Of a stretch of DNA of 64,000 nucleotides, positions 59,001-64,000 are shown in pieces. The stretch lies in contig NC_072794.1 in assembly GCF_028583425.1 (NCBI RefSeq), positions 31,865,232-31,929,231 of the forward strand, in the 5' to 3' direction. Under the pieces are notes generated by a model, which saw nothing but the letters and a program-made list of their open reading frames with translations, was not told where the DNA came from and did not search any database. Every line of letters begins with the position of its first letter. The first letter of the stretch is position 1. A program made the position numbers and the translations under genes. Origin of the DNA: Eublepharis macularius. Taxonomy: Eukaryota; Chordata; Lepidosauria; Squamata; Eublepharidae.

Positions 59001-62000
59001 TGCCGAGTATTTTCAAGAGGTGCCGGAACTCCGTTCCCCCACGTTCCCCCTGAAAAAAAGCCCTGAGAGTAAATAAGCAAGGAACAATATAATCTCAGTT
59101 AAAAAGAAAATCATAGGATATTTATACAGTGTAAAGTGCCAGGGCATCAGATAAATGAACTCATCTTATAATCAATTAAAAAGGTTTCATGCAAATATTT
59201 CTTATAAATACAATACCTAGAATTCTATGAAGCCATCAGTGTGCGTATACATACCATTGCATCAATAAATACAATAAATATAATCCAATAAATACAACAA
59301 ATATACATGAATACACAGTATACATGGCCAGGCCACTATATATGGCTACTTTCAAAGTCTCTGAACATCAGTACAAAAAAACCTCTTCTTTTTTTCTTCA
59401 TCCTGGAATCTCTGCAAAAGAAAGGTTTCTTTGTACTGATGTTCAGACTTTGAATAGCTGCTCCCATCCGGCCAGAGGCAGTCCAGGATATAACTCAGTC
59501 CCAACGGGAGATTGCGAAGCAAAGCAGGTTGAAATAAGGCTTTAAAAAAATATTGGGCAGGACTAGGAAATAAAGATAAAACGCGGAGCTCAGCAGTGAT
59601 CGTCCGTGTCAGTCGCCATATTGGGCAACTCCTGAGACTTTGAATACAGGCCATGTATACTGTGTATTCATGTATATTTGTTGTATTTATTGGATTATAT
59701 TTATTGTATTTATTGATGGAATGATATGTAGAGGTACATTGATGGCTTCATAGATTCTGTGTACTGTGTTTATAAGAAATATTTGCATGAAATCTTTTTA
59801 GGAGATTACGTGATGAGTTCATTTATCTGATGCACTTGGCACTTTACACTATATCCTATGATTTTCTCTTTAAGTGAGATTAGTGTTCCTTGCTTATTTA
59901 CTATACCTTCGGTTGGTTGGGCAGATGCCTGGTTTTGTTTTGTTTCAAACCTCCAGGTGGTGTCTGGAGATCCCCAGAATTACAGGGGATCTCCAGGGCA
60001 CAGCAATCAGTTCCTCTGGAGAAATTGGCTCCTTTGGATGATGGATTCTATGGCATTAAATCCTACTGAGGTCCCTTCCCTCCTCAGCCCCCCAAACTCT
60101 CAAGGAATTTCCCAACCTGGTCCAGGCAACCCTAACAATTTGCTACCCACCAAGATGTTCATAACCTCAAGCCATGTATGGCAATAAACTCATTTTTGCT
60201 GTTTGCTTGGGACTACAAAAACAAAGGTTGGCAGTACCATAAATGGCTTAATCATAGCCAAATATCCACCATTTTATTGGTCTAGGCACTTGGAATGAGG
60301 CTGTAGCTCAGAGGTGGTGCATCTGCTTGGCATGCGGAAGGTTCCAGGTTCAATCCCTGGTATCTCCAGTCTAGGGCCTTTTTTCAACTGGAACGCAGTG
60401 GAACGGAGTTCTGGCACCTCTTGAAAATGGTCACATAGCTGGTGGCCCCGCCCCCTAATCTCCAGACAGAGGGGAGTTTAGAGTTCTTGAAAATGGTCAC
60501 ATGGCTGGTGGCCCCGCCGCCCCCTGATCTCCAGACAGAGGGGAGTTTAGATTGCCCTCCGCGCTGTTCAACGGAGGGCAATCCCCTCTGTCTGGAGATC
60601 AGGGGACGGGGCCACACTGGCCATGTAACCATTTTCTCCAAGGGCGATTTAAGCTTTAAAAAACTCCCCCCTTGTTCCAGCTGACCCAAAGTGACGTCAT
60701 TGTGTGGTCCTGAGTTCCACCACCTCTTTTCCCAGAAAAAAACCCTGCTCCAGTCAATAGTAATAATAATAACAATAACATTCGATTTATATACTGCTTT
60801 TCAGGACAACTTCACTCAGAGTGATTTACAAAGTGTGTTGTTATTATCCTTACAACAATCACCCTGTGAGGTGGGTGGGGCTGAGAGAGCTGTGACTGAC
60901 CCAAGGTCACCCAGCTGGCTTCAAGCAGAGGAGTGGGGAATCAAACCCAGTTCGCCAAATTAGAATCCTGCCACTCTTAATCACTACCCCAAAGTGGTTC
61001 GGTAGGTGATGTAAAAAACCTCTATTGAGACCCCAGAGAGCTGCTTCCAGTCAGAGTAGACAATTGTGACCTCAATAGACCAAAGGTCCAATTCAGTACA
61101 AGGCAGTTTCATGAGTATGAAACCATGTTTTGTCTGGTAACCATCATCAGAGTCTCAAAAGTCAGCCAACACCAGACTAGGCCATGCTGTGCCCATAGCC
61201 TGCTGGAGTTTGATTTCATCACGGATTGGCTAGACTGGGCCCTGACTCTGCCTAGGACCCTCCAGTTAGTGTGGTATTTCTGACCAAGTTGGCAACCCTA
61301 CGTGACTGCTTTGGTTAACAGGTCCAGGTCACCTTCTCAGCTCAGTTTGAGTTTGTGTTGTCATAGATAATGCCATTAACTAACTTTGTGTCCTTGCTTA
61401 TGATGGGCTCTACTCTTCAAGGGGTTAGCTTGCTCTGTAAGACCTACACCAACCCACATTTGTCATATTGGCTTGTGGGGCTTATACTGCCTGTGATCTC
61501 ATAGATCCACTTCGACTGAACGATAAGGACATTTTGCACTTACTTATACCTTGTTCAAGGCTGAAGGGACAAACACATTTTTTGGCTCATTTAGTGCTCG
61601 AGGATAAAGTTAACTTAGATGTTTACGTGTCAGTGGAAGGTTCAAGCACTCCTGTGTCAACAGCCATCCTACACATTCTGCACTAGTGTGGTGTGATTCT
61701 GAATGCTTCCACCTCAGCCTAAGCAGTTCAAGATGGGTAGGCCAGAGTAGAAGAATTTATAATGGATCACTTCATACTGCAGGTAGGAGCCAATATGGTG
61801 TACAGGCAAGAGTGATGAATTAGGCCCTGAGCAACCCAGGTTCAATTCCCTGCTCCCATGGTAGCTTGCTGGGTGACCTTGGGCCAGTCACACTCTCTTA
61901 GCCTAACCTACCTCACAGGATGGTTGTGTGGAATAAAACAGAGGAAAGGAACATGATGTAGGTTGTTTGGGTTCTCATTGGGGAGAAAAGTTGGATATAA

Positions 62001-62857
62001 ATGAAGTAAAATATAAAAAAATATAAAATATACATTTGAAATCTTGCCTGTATAAAAAACTCATTGCATGTAGTTAATTAGTACATTAGGAAAAAGGTTA
62101 CACTAATAATTTCATTCTGATTTGCTAGTTTACCACATGCTGTTTTTTTTTTAAATGTCGGGAACATTCAGAAATAGGATACCCCATTTAGAAGCTATAG
62201 TAGTGGTACTCACTCAGGGGCTCACAGAGAGCCACATTCACAACTACCATCAACCAAAAGAGCCACATTGACTTCCATACCTAGCATGAGGCCTTCATCT
62301 CAGGAAGTCTCATACCATACCTGTTCTTCTGGTGGCAGCCGTTTCAAGGTGTAAAACGCTTGCCAACCACAAGGGCCTTGCTTACTTTTCCAAAACAAGA
62401 GGCAGGTGCCACATTAGGGAACAGTGCTCAGAAGAGCCACAAGCCGCATGTTAAAGAACCACATGTGGTTCTCAAGCCTTTCTACCAATTCAGTTCTCCA
62501 CATAGTTTTATTTAAACCATAAAATGATATCCTGCTTGTTTTCAACATAGCTCTCTGGCTGATCATGTCCCATTTAAATCAACTTTGGTTCAACATGAAC
62601 CTAAATCTGTTGTGAGTTCTCTGGCTATGGCCCCAGGCCTACCTGTTCAGCCAAGATCAGCAAGAATTTTAGAATTCACTCACCTGCTGTGCCTCAGCCA
62701 AATTTCCCATCATCAGGTGGATGCAGCCAATGTTAAAGCAGATTTTGGAAGAAGGATTCTGGATTGAAGTGAAAGTATCCAAAGCGGCTGTCCAGTTTTT
62801 GCAATCTGCTGCAGACACTCCCTCATTCCAAAACCGGATTGTTTCTGCAAGTGACAT
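37351..62857 (-). CDS. NCF2: NCF2 (p67phox), complete coding region in 15 exons
   Basis: p67phox is the cytosolic activator of NADPH oxidase NOX2 in phagocytes: it binds Rac-GTP through its TPR domain, p40phox through PB1 and p47phox through the C-terminal SH3. Coding exons on the - strand, first to last: 62684-62857, 58579-58661, 56794-56902, 55451-55585, 53019-53126, 51811-51870, 50588-50631, 48000-48141, 45856-45918, 45190-45271, 44178-44200, 43137-43288, 42923-43038, 38957-39115 and 37351-37460. They total 1560 nt, or 519 residues plus stop (human 526). TPRs cover residues 1 to about 155 with Arg102 and Asp108 kept. The activation segment has Val204, the first SH3 starts near 239, PB1 spans about 345-425 with the basic Lys (354) kept, and the last SH3 is about 456-512. 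All splice phases agree. No disabling change is seen. Confidence 0.96.
37461..38956. other. NCF2 last intron, no assigned element
   Basis: About 1.5 kb between NCF2 exons 14 and 15. Several open frames exist on both strands (for example 38257-38541) but none resembles a known protein or has exon-like borders. Confidence 0.4.
38957..39115 (-). CDS. NCF2: NCF2 coding exon 14 (C-terminal SH3, first part)
   Basis: Donor GTAAGC after 38957. The acceptor is either CAGGCAG ending at 39116 (used here) or ATATCAG ending at 39120. It reads [16 protein letters not shown], then [20 protein letters not shown] and DIILVLSK, the first strands of the p47phox-binding SH3. Confidence 0.92.
39116..40404. other. 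NCF2 intron 13 portion, no assigned element
   Basis: No exon or repeat recognised between the exon 14 acceptor and the 5S-derived SINE. Confidence 0.4.
40405..40615 (-). repeat. 5S rRNA-derived SINE with BovB-like tail, - orientation
   Basis: 40528-40592 read on the - strand matches 5S rRNA internal sequence: CCAATCTCATCTGATCTCAG, AAACTAAGCAGGGTCAG and TTGGATGGGAGA. It is followed by GGCAGTGGCAAACCGCCTCT, TCTTGCCTTGAAAACCCT and a tail with ATAAGCTTGCTACGGATTGA, resembling BovB-linked SINE tails. Not a functional 5S gene (5' and 3' ends replaced). Confidence 0.75.
42385..42605 (-). repeat. tRNA-derived, MIR-like SINE, - orientation
   Basis: Contains ATTTATTTATTCATTTATAA, CAACAGCCCTGTGAGGTAGG, CCAAAGTCACCCAGCAAGC and CAAACCCAGGTTTCCC, ending in CACTACACCA, the reverse of an A-box-like TGGTGTAGTG. 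Confidence 0.65.
42923..43038 (-). CDS. NCF2: NCF2 coding exon 13 (PB1, second part)
   Basis: Acceptor CCATTCAG before 43038. It reads [18 protein letters not shown] and [14 protein letters not shown]. The donor is uncertain: GTAAGA after 42923 (used here) or GTGGGT after 42927; each pairs in frame with a different acceptor of exon 14. Confidence 0.9.
43137..43288 (-). CDS. NCF2: NCF2 coding exon 12 (PB1, first part)
   Basis: Acceptor CCTGCAG before 43288 and donor GTAAGG after 43137. It reads [20 protein letters not shown] and [26 protein letters not shown] carries the conserved basic Lys of the PB1 domain that pairs with p40phox. Confidence 0.93.
43430..43550 (-). repeat. MIR-like SINE 3' fragment
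   Basis: GCAACCCTGTGAGGTAGGTT and upstream sequence match 42460-42510. Truncated; lies in NCF2 intron 11. Confidence 0.5.
44178..44200 (-). CDS. NCF2: NCF2 coding exon 11 (23-nt micro-exon)
   Basis: Acceptor TCCCACAG before 44200 and donor GTAATT after 44178. It completes a Gly codon and adds KRRRPPE, where human has a basic/acidic QKQKEEPKE stretch. Phase fits exons 10 and 12 exactly. It would be missed without the neighbouring exons. Confidence 0.82.
44341..44375. repeat. (AC)n microsatellite
   Basis: About 16 CA units in NCF2 intron 10, followed by CATCCAGAAG. Confidence 0.9.
45190..45271 (-). CDS. NCF2: NCF2 coding exon 10 (proline-rich linker)
   Basis: Acceptor GATGCAG before 45271 and donor GTCAGT after 45190. 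It reads [20 protein letters not shown] and RPNKPSP, matching the position of EESSPQSDIPAPPSSKAPG. Poorly conserved linker, assigned by phase and IPAPPS. Confidence 0.9.
45405..45600 (+). repeat. MIR-like SINE fragment
   Basis: GGCCTGAGTTCAAATCTCAG (B-box like) and GGAGGCCTTGGACAAGTCGC fit the MIR-like family; it ends in AAATAAATAAA. Confidence 0.5.
45856..45918 (-). CDS. NCF2: NCF2 coding exon 9
   Basis: Acceptor TGTACAG before 45918 and donor GTAAGA after 45856. 21 codons read [20 protein letters not shown] plus Arg. The [11 protein letters not shown] segment is the last strand of the central SH3. Confidence 0.94.
46380..47750. other. NCF2 intron 8 stretch with an unclassified repeat-like unit
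   Basis: 46628-47505 begins CTAGGGCTGGGCAATATCCC and includes two tracts about ATTCTTGGGATATT and AATATTCCAGGAAAATGCC. The composition (many AAACC, CCAAA words) differs from the flanks, suggesting an old mobile element, but no ends or target duplication could be fixed. Confidence 0.3.
48000..48141 (-). CDS. NCF2: NCF2 coding exon 8 (first SH3)
   Basis: Acceptor CGCACAG before 48141 and donor GTATGT after 48000. It reads [34 protein letters not shown] and [10 protein letters not shown], the body of the central SH3 domain. Phase 2 start, phase 0 end. Confidence 0.95.
48270..48717 (-). repeat. CR1 LINE 3' part (interrupted)
   Basis: Reverse strand contains words such as TGGAATTTTGCTGCC, AACTTTTGATGAGATAG and a terminal TTATATTCTTATGAG characteristic of CR1 ends. 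Continuous with 49106-49320 once the inserted element at 48718-49105 is removed. Confidence 0.7.
48718..49105. mobile_element. hAT-type non-autonomous element (TAGGGTTGCCA family) inside CR1
   Basis: Begins GAGGGTTGCCAGG and ends GGGCAAGCCTA, flanked by an imperfect 8-bp duplication CTATCATT / CTATCACT (48710-48717 and 49106-49113). Related by termini to 57289-57679 and 58807-60134. No ORF. Confidence 0.65.
49106..49320 (-). pseudogene. CR1 LINE ORF2 C-terminal fragment
   Basis: Reverse strand reads [20 protein letters not shown] then [19 protein letters not shown], the typical C-terminus of CR1 reverse transcriptase (EVQRRATKM..., LSYEERL). It is a dead fragment in NCF2 intron 7. Confidence 0.8.
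49592..49780 (+). repeat. tRNA-derived SINE
   Basis: AGACTCAGTGGTAAAGCATC (A box) and GAGGTTCAATCCCC (B box), then GTAGGTGATGTGAAAGACCT and AGTAGACAATACTGACCTTG. Same family as 60297-61120 and 7150-7335. Confidence 0.75.
49779..50281. repeat. Imperfect long inverted repeat
   Basis: Sequence from 49779 (TCACTCTAAACATTACTTCC) to about 49968 is mirrored by about 50090-50281 (ending GTAATGTTTAGAGTGA). The centre has a G16 run nearby (49899-49914) and a (GT)n(GA)n tract (49970-50004). Likely a diverged foldback DNA element in NCF2 intron 7. Confidence 0.65.
49970..50004. repeat. (GT)n(GA)n microsatellite
   Basis: GTGTGTGTGTGT then GAGAGAGAGAGAGAGA. Sits in the loop of the inverted repeat. Confidence 0.9.
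50588..50631 (-). CDS. NCF2: NCF2 coding exon 7 (44 nt)
   Basis: Acceptor TTTGCAG before 50631 and donor GTAAGA after 50588. It reads [14 protein letters not shown] plus AG of an Arg codon, matching [16 protein letters not shown] proline-rich linker before the first SH3. Too short to be found without homology. Confidence 0.92.
50708..50930. repeat. Foldback repeat with 81-bp arms
   Basis: 50708-50788 pairs with 50799-50879 with about five mismatches around a 10-nt loop. The outer right part continues TTTTGCTCCTACAGACTAAC and ATGGCTAACTCCTCTGGAT, a very common reptile repeat end. In NCF2 intron 6, just upstream of exon 7 on the transcribed strand. Confidence 0.75.
50931..51810. other. NCF2 intron 6 remainder
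   Basis: No confident repeat or exon recognised. Confidence 0.4.
51811..51870 (-). CDS. NCF2: NCF2 coding exon 6 (activation segment)
   Basis: Acceptor CTCCAG before 51870 and donor GTAAGA after 51811. Twenty codons read [20 protein letters not shown], nearly identical to human. Val204, required for electron-transfer activation in the family, is the first residue. Confidence 0.95.
52436..52704 (+). repeat. Sauria-type SINE with BovB-like (ACCTTT)n tail
   Basis: GACCTGAGTTCGATCCTGGC (B-box region), AATGAGTACCCAGTTTCCTG, AAGGGCAAACCACCCCGTAA, AAACGTCGTGGTGCGATGTC, then GACTCGGTGCTTGCACCTTT and ACCTTTTTACC. This is the known lizard SINE layout. In NCF2 intron 5. Confidence 0.8.
53019..53126 (-). 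CDS. NCF2: NCF2 coding exon 5
   Basis: Acceptor ACGTGCAG before 53126 and donor GTAGGA after 53019. 36 codons read [20 protein letters not shown] and [13 protein letters not shown], leading into the activation segment. Phase 0/0. Confidence 0.95.
53394..53480. repeat. Fragment of TAGGGTTGCCA family
   Basis: Starts TAGGGTTGCCAGGTCTCAAC; only one end is recognisable. Confidence 0.4.
53523..53779. mobile_element. Palindromic hAT-type miniature element, copy 1
   Basis: 257 bp, ends CAGGGCTTTTTTT / AAAAAAAGCCCTG, perfect 8-bp duplication CTTAGGGC at 53515-53522 and 53780-53787. A large internal palindrome (about 53577-53651 against 53660-53730) includes ATGGTCACATGGCTGGTGGC and GATCTCCAGACAGAGGGGAG. 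No ORF. In NCF2 intron 4. Confidence 0.88.
54730..55215. repeat. Diverged foldback-family region
   Basis: GTCCAGTAGCACGTAAAAGA and GCATAAGCTTCCATGACTCG at the left, and GCTCATGAAAGCTTACACTG, AAGGTGCCGCTGGACTC and CGACTAGCGTGGCTACCCTC at the right, match the family at 50708-50930. The middle has further mirrored words (TTGGAGTGGATGAAGACT / AGTCATC...). Confidence 0.55.
55451..55585 (-). CDS. NCF2: NCF2 coding exon 4
   Basis: Acceptor CTGGCAG before 55585 and donor GTAAGA after 55451. 45 codons read [20 protein letters not shown] and [13 protein letters not shown], the last TPR helices. Length and phase (0/0) equal the human exon. Confidence 0.95.
55653..55870. repeat. TAGGGTTGCCA-family element, + copy
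   Basis: GTTGCCGGCTCCAGATTGGG, AAATTCCTGGAGATTAGAGG, GGGTATAATGCCAGAGTCC, TGATCTCTGTGGCCTGGAGT and CCTGGAGGCTGGCAGCC: the order of the full-length family. 57936-58010 and 59949-60134 carry parts of the same unit. Confidence 0.6.
56066..56250 (+). repeat. MIR-like SINE
   Basis: GTCATGGTTGGAGGGTTGGA, GGGTTCAAATCCCTACTCAG (B box), GACCTTGGGCCAGTCACC, CAGCCTAACCTACCTCATTG and GGATAAAATGGAG. Confidence 0.7.
56295..56700 (-). repeat. LINE-derived fragment (CR1/L2-like), unresolved
   Basis: ATTTATTTTATTTATTT start, AAGCCCTCTTGAATAATTCA and CTTGAGAAAGGTGGGAGCC; similar arrangement to 11390-12020. It abuts NCF2 exon 3's downstream intron. Confidence 0.45.
56794..56902 (-). CDS. NCF2: NCF2 coding exon 3
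   Basis: Acceptor TTTCCAG before 56902 and donor GTAAGT after 56794. It reads [18 protein letters not shown] and [17 protein letters not shown]. The RGNxLIDYK segment includes the Rac-contacting Arg102, Asn104 and Asp108 of the family. Confidence 0.95.
57289..57679. mobile_element. hAT-type non-autonomous element (TAGGGTT family)
   Basis: 391 bp, begins TAGGGTTCCCAGG and ends TTGGCAACCCTA, perfect 8-bp duplication ACCATTAT at 57281-57288 and 57680-57687. Internal GC-rich sequence without ORF support. In NCF2 intron 2. Confidence 0.8.
57936..58010. repeat. TAGGGTTGCCA-family fragment
   Basis: TAGGGTTGCCAGCTCCGGGT and AAATTCCTGGAGATTTAGGG match 55653-55700. Truncated. Confidence 0.55.
58579..58661 (-). 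CDS. NCF2: NCF2 coding exon 2
   Basis: Acceptor CTACAG before 58661 and donor GTGAGT after 58579. It reads [20 protein letters not shown], matching the [12 protein letters not shown] helix of the second TPR. It ends with two bases of a codon that becomes Asn86 when joined to exon 3. Confidence 0.93.
58850..59948. mobile_element. Large inverted-repeat insertion, arms about 300 bp
   Basis: 58850-59329 (minus the element at 58902-59065 and one 8-bp duplication) is mirrored by 59649-59948. Matching words include TGAAACAAAACAAAACC, AAAATCATAGGATAT, CATGCAAATATTTCTTATAA and ATACACAGTATACATGGCC. The centre 59330-59648 has a second, smaller inverted repeat (about 59349-59383 against 59424-59456). 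No coding content recognised. In NCF2 intron 1. Confidence 0.75.
58902..59065. mobile_element. hAT-type miniature element, copy 2 (short)
   Basis: 164 bp with family ends CAGGTTTTTTTCTGGG and GAAAAAAAGCCCTG, duplication ATAGTAAA / AGAGTAAA (58894-58901 and 59066-59073). It lacks the internal palindrome of the other copies. The mirrored arm at 59899-59910 lacks it and preserves the empty site. Confidence 0.8.
60372..60747. mobile_element. Palindromic hAT-type miniature element, copy 3
   Basis: 376 bp, TAGGGCC... to ...AACCCTG, perfect 8-bp duplication CTCCAGTC (60364-60371 and 60748-60755). An extra partial repeat of the GAAAATGGTCACAT arm is present (60423 and 60488). Confidence 0.85.
60757..60998 (-). 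repeat. tRNA-derived, MIR-like SINE, - orientation
   Basis: TAATAATAATAAC start, CAATCACCCTGTGAGGTGGG, GACTGACCCAAGGTCACCCA, GGGGAATCAAACCCAGTTC and a terminal TCTTAATCACTACCCCA (reverse A box). Close to 7576-7860. Confidence 0.7.
61793..62010 (+). repeat. MIR-like SINE
   Basis: CAATATGGTGTACAGGCAAG (A-box region), CCCAGGTTCAATTCCCTG (B box), GGTGACCTTGGGCCAGTCAC, GCCTAACCTACCTCACAGG and a TATAAATGAA end. Confidence 0.7.
62684..62857 (-). CDS. NCF2: NCF2 coding exon 1 (start codon)
   Basis: ATG at 62857-62855 with A at -3. Donor GTGAGT follows 62684. 58 codons read [30 protein letters not shown] and AEAQQ, aligning from Met1 with mammalian p67phox and forming the first TPR. A 5' non-coding exon, usual in this gene, was not identified. 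Confidence 0.95.
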
Positions 62858-63619
62858 TGTAATTCAGAGATTACCCAGAGATTCCTCGACAATATCGTTC
62901 TGCCGCGTCTCAGACCCTTTTTACTGAGCATGCAGCCGATGTGGCCTTATGTGCCTGTAGTTCTGCAGTTCCTCTGAAAGAAATGTTGCAAGCATATCAG
63001 GAAGTGTCCCCACTTAACTAGTAACTGAAACAGACCCACTGCGAGAAGGGAAGTAGCACAACACAGGCTGGCTGAAGTGAACTAGTTGTTTGAACAGAGC
63101 ACTCTCTGTAAACTTCTTGTCAGGCCTGTTTTGCCTCGTACTTCTGGCTCCTCCTTCACGTTGCAATTTAGCCTCCCCCTTTCTGCTTTTGCAGATTTTC
63201 TCCTTTTTCACTTTCTAAAAATCCTTCTCTATATTAAAGCACAGAGATTGCCTCAGCAGAATTTCCCCTTCTCCTCATGACTCAAGAGCTGTGTTTGTAG
63301 TGTGGGTTTTGGAGCTATCAGGGACTCGGTGACTAAGGCTCACTGGGGTAAAGCCATTGTTGAGCATGACCCTTTCAAAGGGGAGGGTGACTTAACCTCA
63401 GTCAAGTTGCTAAATCAGTTTTGTTCCAGTACAACCCTATGCTTTATGCTATAATGCCAGTGTTGCGTATTTGGGAGGAACCCAAGTCCTCCATTTCAGG
63501 AACAATAATGGACATAGAATAGGTATTGCCCAAGTCCAAGAATGCACTGGTTTGCCGCAAAAAACTTGTTGTAATGTGTCCAATCAAGGCCAATTTCTCC
63601 TTCCATTCTTTGTCATGGC
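62858..63619. other. Sequence upstream of the NCF2 start codon
   Basis: Includes the 5' UTR part of NCF2 exon 1 and upstream intron or flank. No clear promoter motif or CpG island is visible, so the NCF2 transcription start may lie further upstream with a non-coding first exon. Confidence 0.4.
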
Positions 63620-63947
63620 CAGGGCTTTTTTTCAGCGGGAACGTGGTGGAATGGAGTTCCGGCACCTCTTGAAAATGGTCACATGGCCAGTGGCCCCGCC
63701 CCCTGATCTCCAGACAGAGGGGAGTTTAGATTGCCCTCCGTGCCAGTGGCGCGGAGGCCAATCTAAACTCCCCTTTGTCTGGAGATCAGGGGGCGGGGCC
63801 ACTGGCCATGTGACCATTTTCTCCGAGGGCAATTGAAACTTTAAAAAACTCCCCCCTTGTTCCAGCTGACCCAAACTGACGTCATTGTGCGGTCCTGAGT
63901 TCCACCACTGAGTTCCACCACCTCTTTTCCCAGGAAAAAAAGCCCTA
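63620..63947. mobile_element. Palindromic hAT-type miniature element, copy 4
   Basis: 328 bp, CAGGGCTTTTTTTCAGC to AAAAAAAGCCCTA, perfect 8-bp duplication GTCATGGC (63612-63619 and 63948-63955). The internal palindrome is about 63673-63742 against 63752-63823. Upstream of NCF2. Confidence 0.87.
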
Positions 63948-64000
63948 GTCATGGCTATGGCAAGATGTTCAGAAATGGGAAGTACAAGTGAGAACCACAC

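Larger units (their letters stand above)
58807..60134. mobile_element. TAGGGTTGCCA-family element split by a nested insertion
   Basis: Left end TAGGGTTGCCAAACTCC at 58807 and right part 59949-60134 ending CAGGCAACCCTA. Flanks TCAGTTTG (58799-58806) and ACAATTTG (60135-60142) match at 6 of 8. The 1.1-kb inverted-repeat unit 58850-59948 interrupts it. Confidence 0.6.
60297..61120 (+). repeat. tRNA-derived SINE split by two later insertions
   Basis: Head 60297-60371 has CTGTAGCTCAGAGGTGGTGC (A box) and CAGGTTCAATCCC (B box). The tail resumes near 61001 with GTAGGTGATGTAAAAAACCT, AGTAGACAATTGTGACCTC and AAGGCAGTTTCATGAG. Between them lie elements 60372-60747 and 60757-60998. Compare the intact copy at 49592-49780. 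Confidence 0.75.

Noticed and set aside
61468..61686. 72-codon open frame on the + strand
   Set aside because: Looked like a possible transposon remnant, but no motif could be recognised; the flanking sequence is repeat-rich intron.

Overview
The window is vertebrate nuclear DNA, most likely from a squamate reptile (lizard or gecko). Its two protein-coding genes are split into short exons with GT-AG introns. The introns are full of squamate-type repeats: tRNA-derived SINEs, a SINE with a BovB-like (ACCTTT)n tail, a 5S rRNA-derived SINE, CR1 LINE fragments, hAT-type miniature elements and one long DIRS retrotransposon. The species cannot be named from the sequence. No bacterial-style operons, CRISPR arrays or phage genes are present.

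Left half, + strand: the 3' three-quarters of SMG7 (EST1C), a nonsense-mediated decay (NMD) factor. Fourteen coding exons lie between 706 and 34444. All reading phases agree from exon to exon and the stop codon is TGA at 34442-34444. The first 250 or so codons lie upstream of the window. A probable 3' UTR of about 2 kb follows.

Right half, - strand: a complete NCF2 gene (p67phox, cytosolic activator of the phagocyte NADPH oxidase). Fifteen coding exons run from the ATG at 62857 down to the stop at 37351, predicting 519 residues with TPR, activation, SH3, PB1 and SH3 regions. The two genes are convergent with about 2.9 kb between stop codons. SMG7 next to NCF2 is also the arrangement in the human genome.

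The 9.8-kb SMG7 intron at 9346-19171 holds a nearly complete DIRS-type tyrosine-recombinase retrotransposon (about 13165-18923) with gag, RT/RNase H/methyltransferase-like and recombinase frames. It also has inverted terminal repeats and an internal complementary region matching both element ends. Only two in-frame TGA codons interrupt the reading frames.

Other notable structure: two foldback insertions (8187-8439 and 19530-19827) have perfectly self-complementary arms and 12-14 bp target duplications. There are four copies of a palindromic hAT-type miniature element with 8-bp target duplications, and two deeply nested insertion stacks (58807-60134 and about 60297-61120). All domain and family names come from recalled family knowledge, not from a database search.
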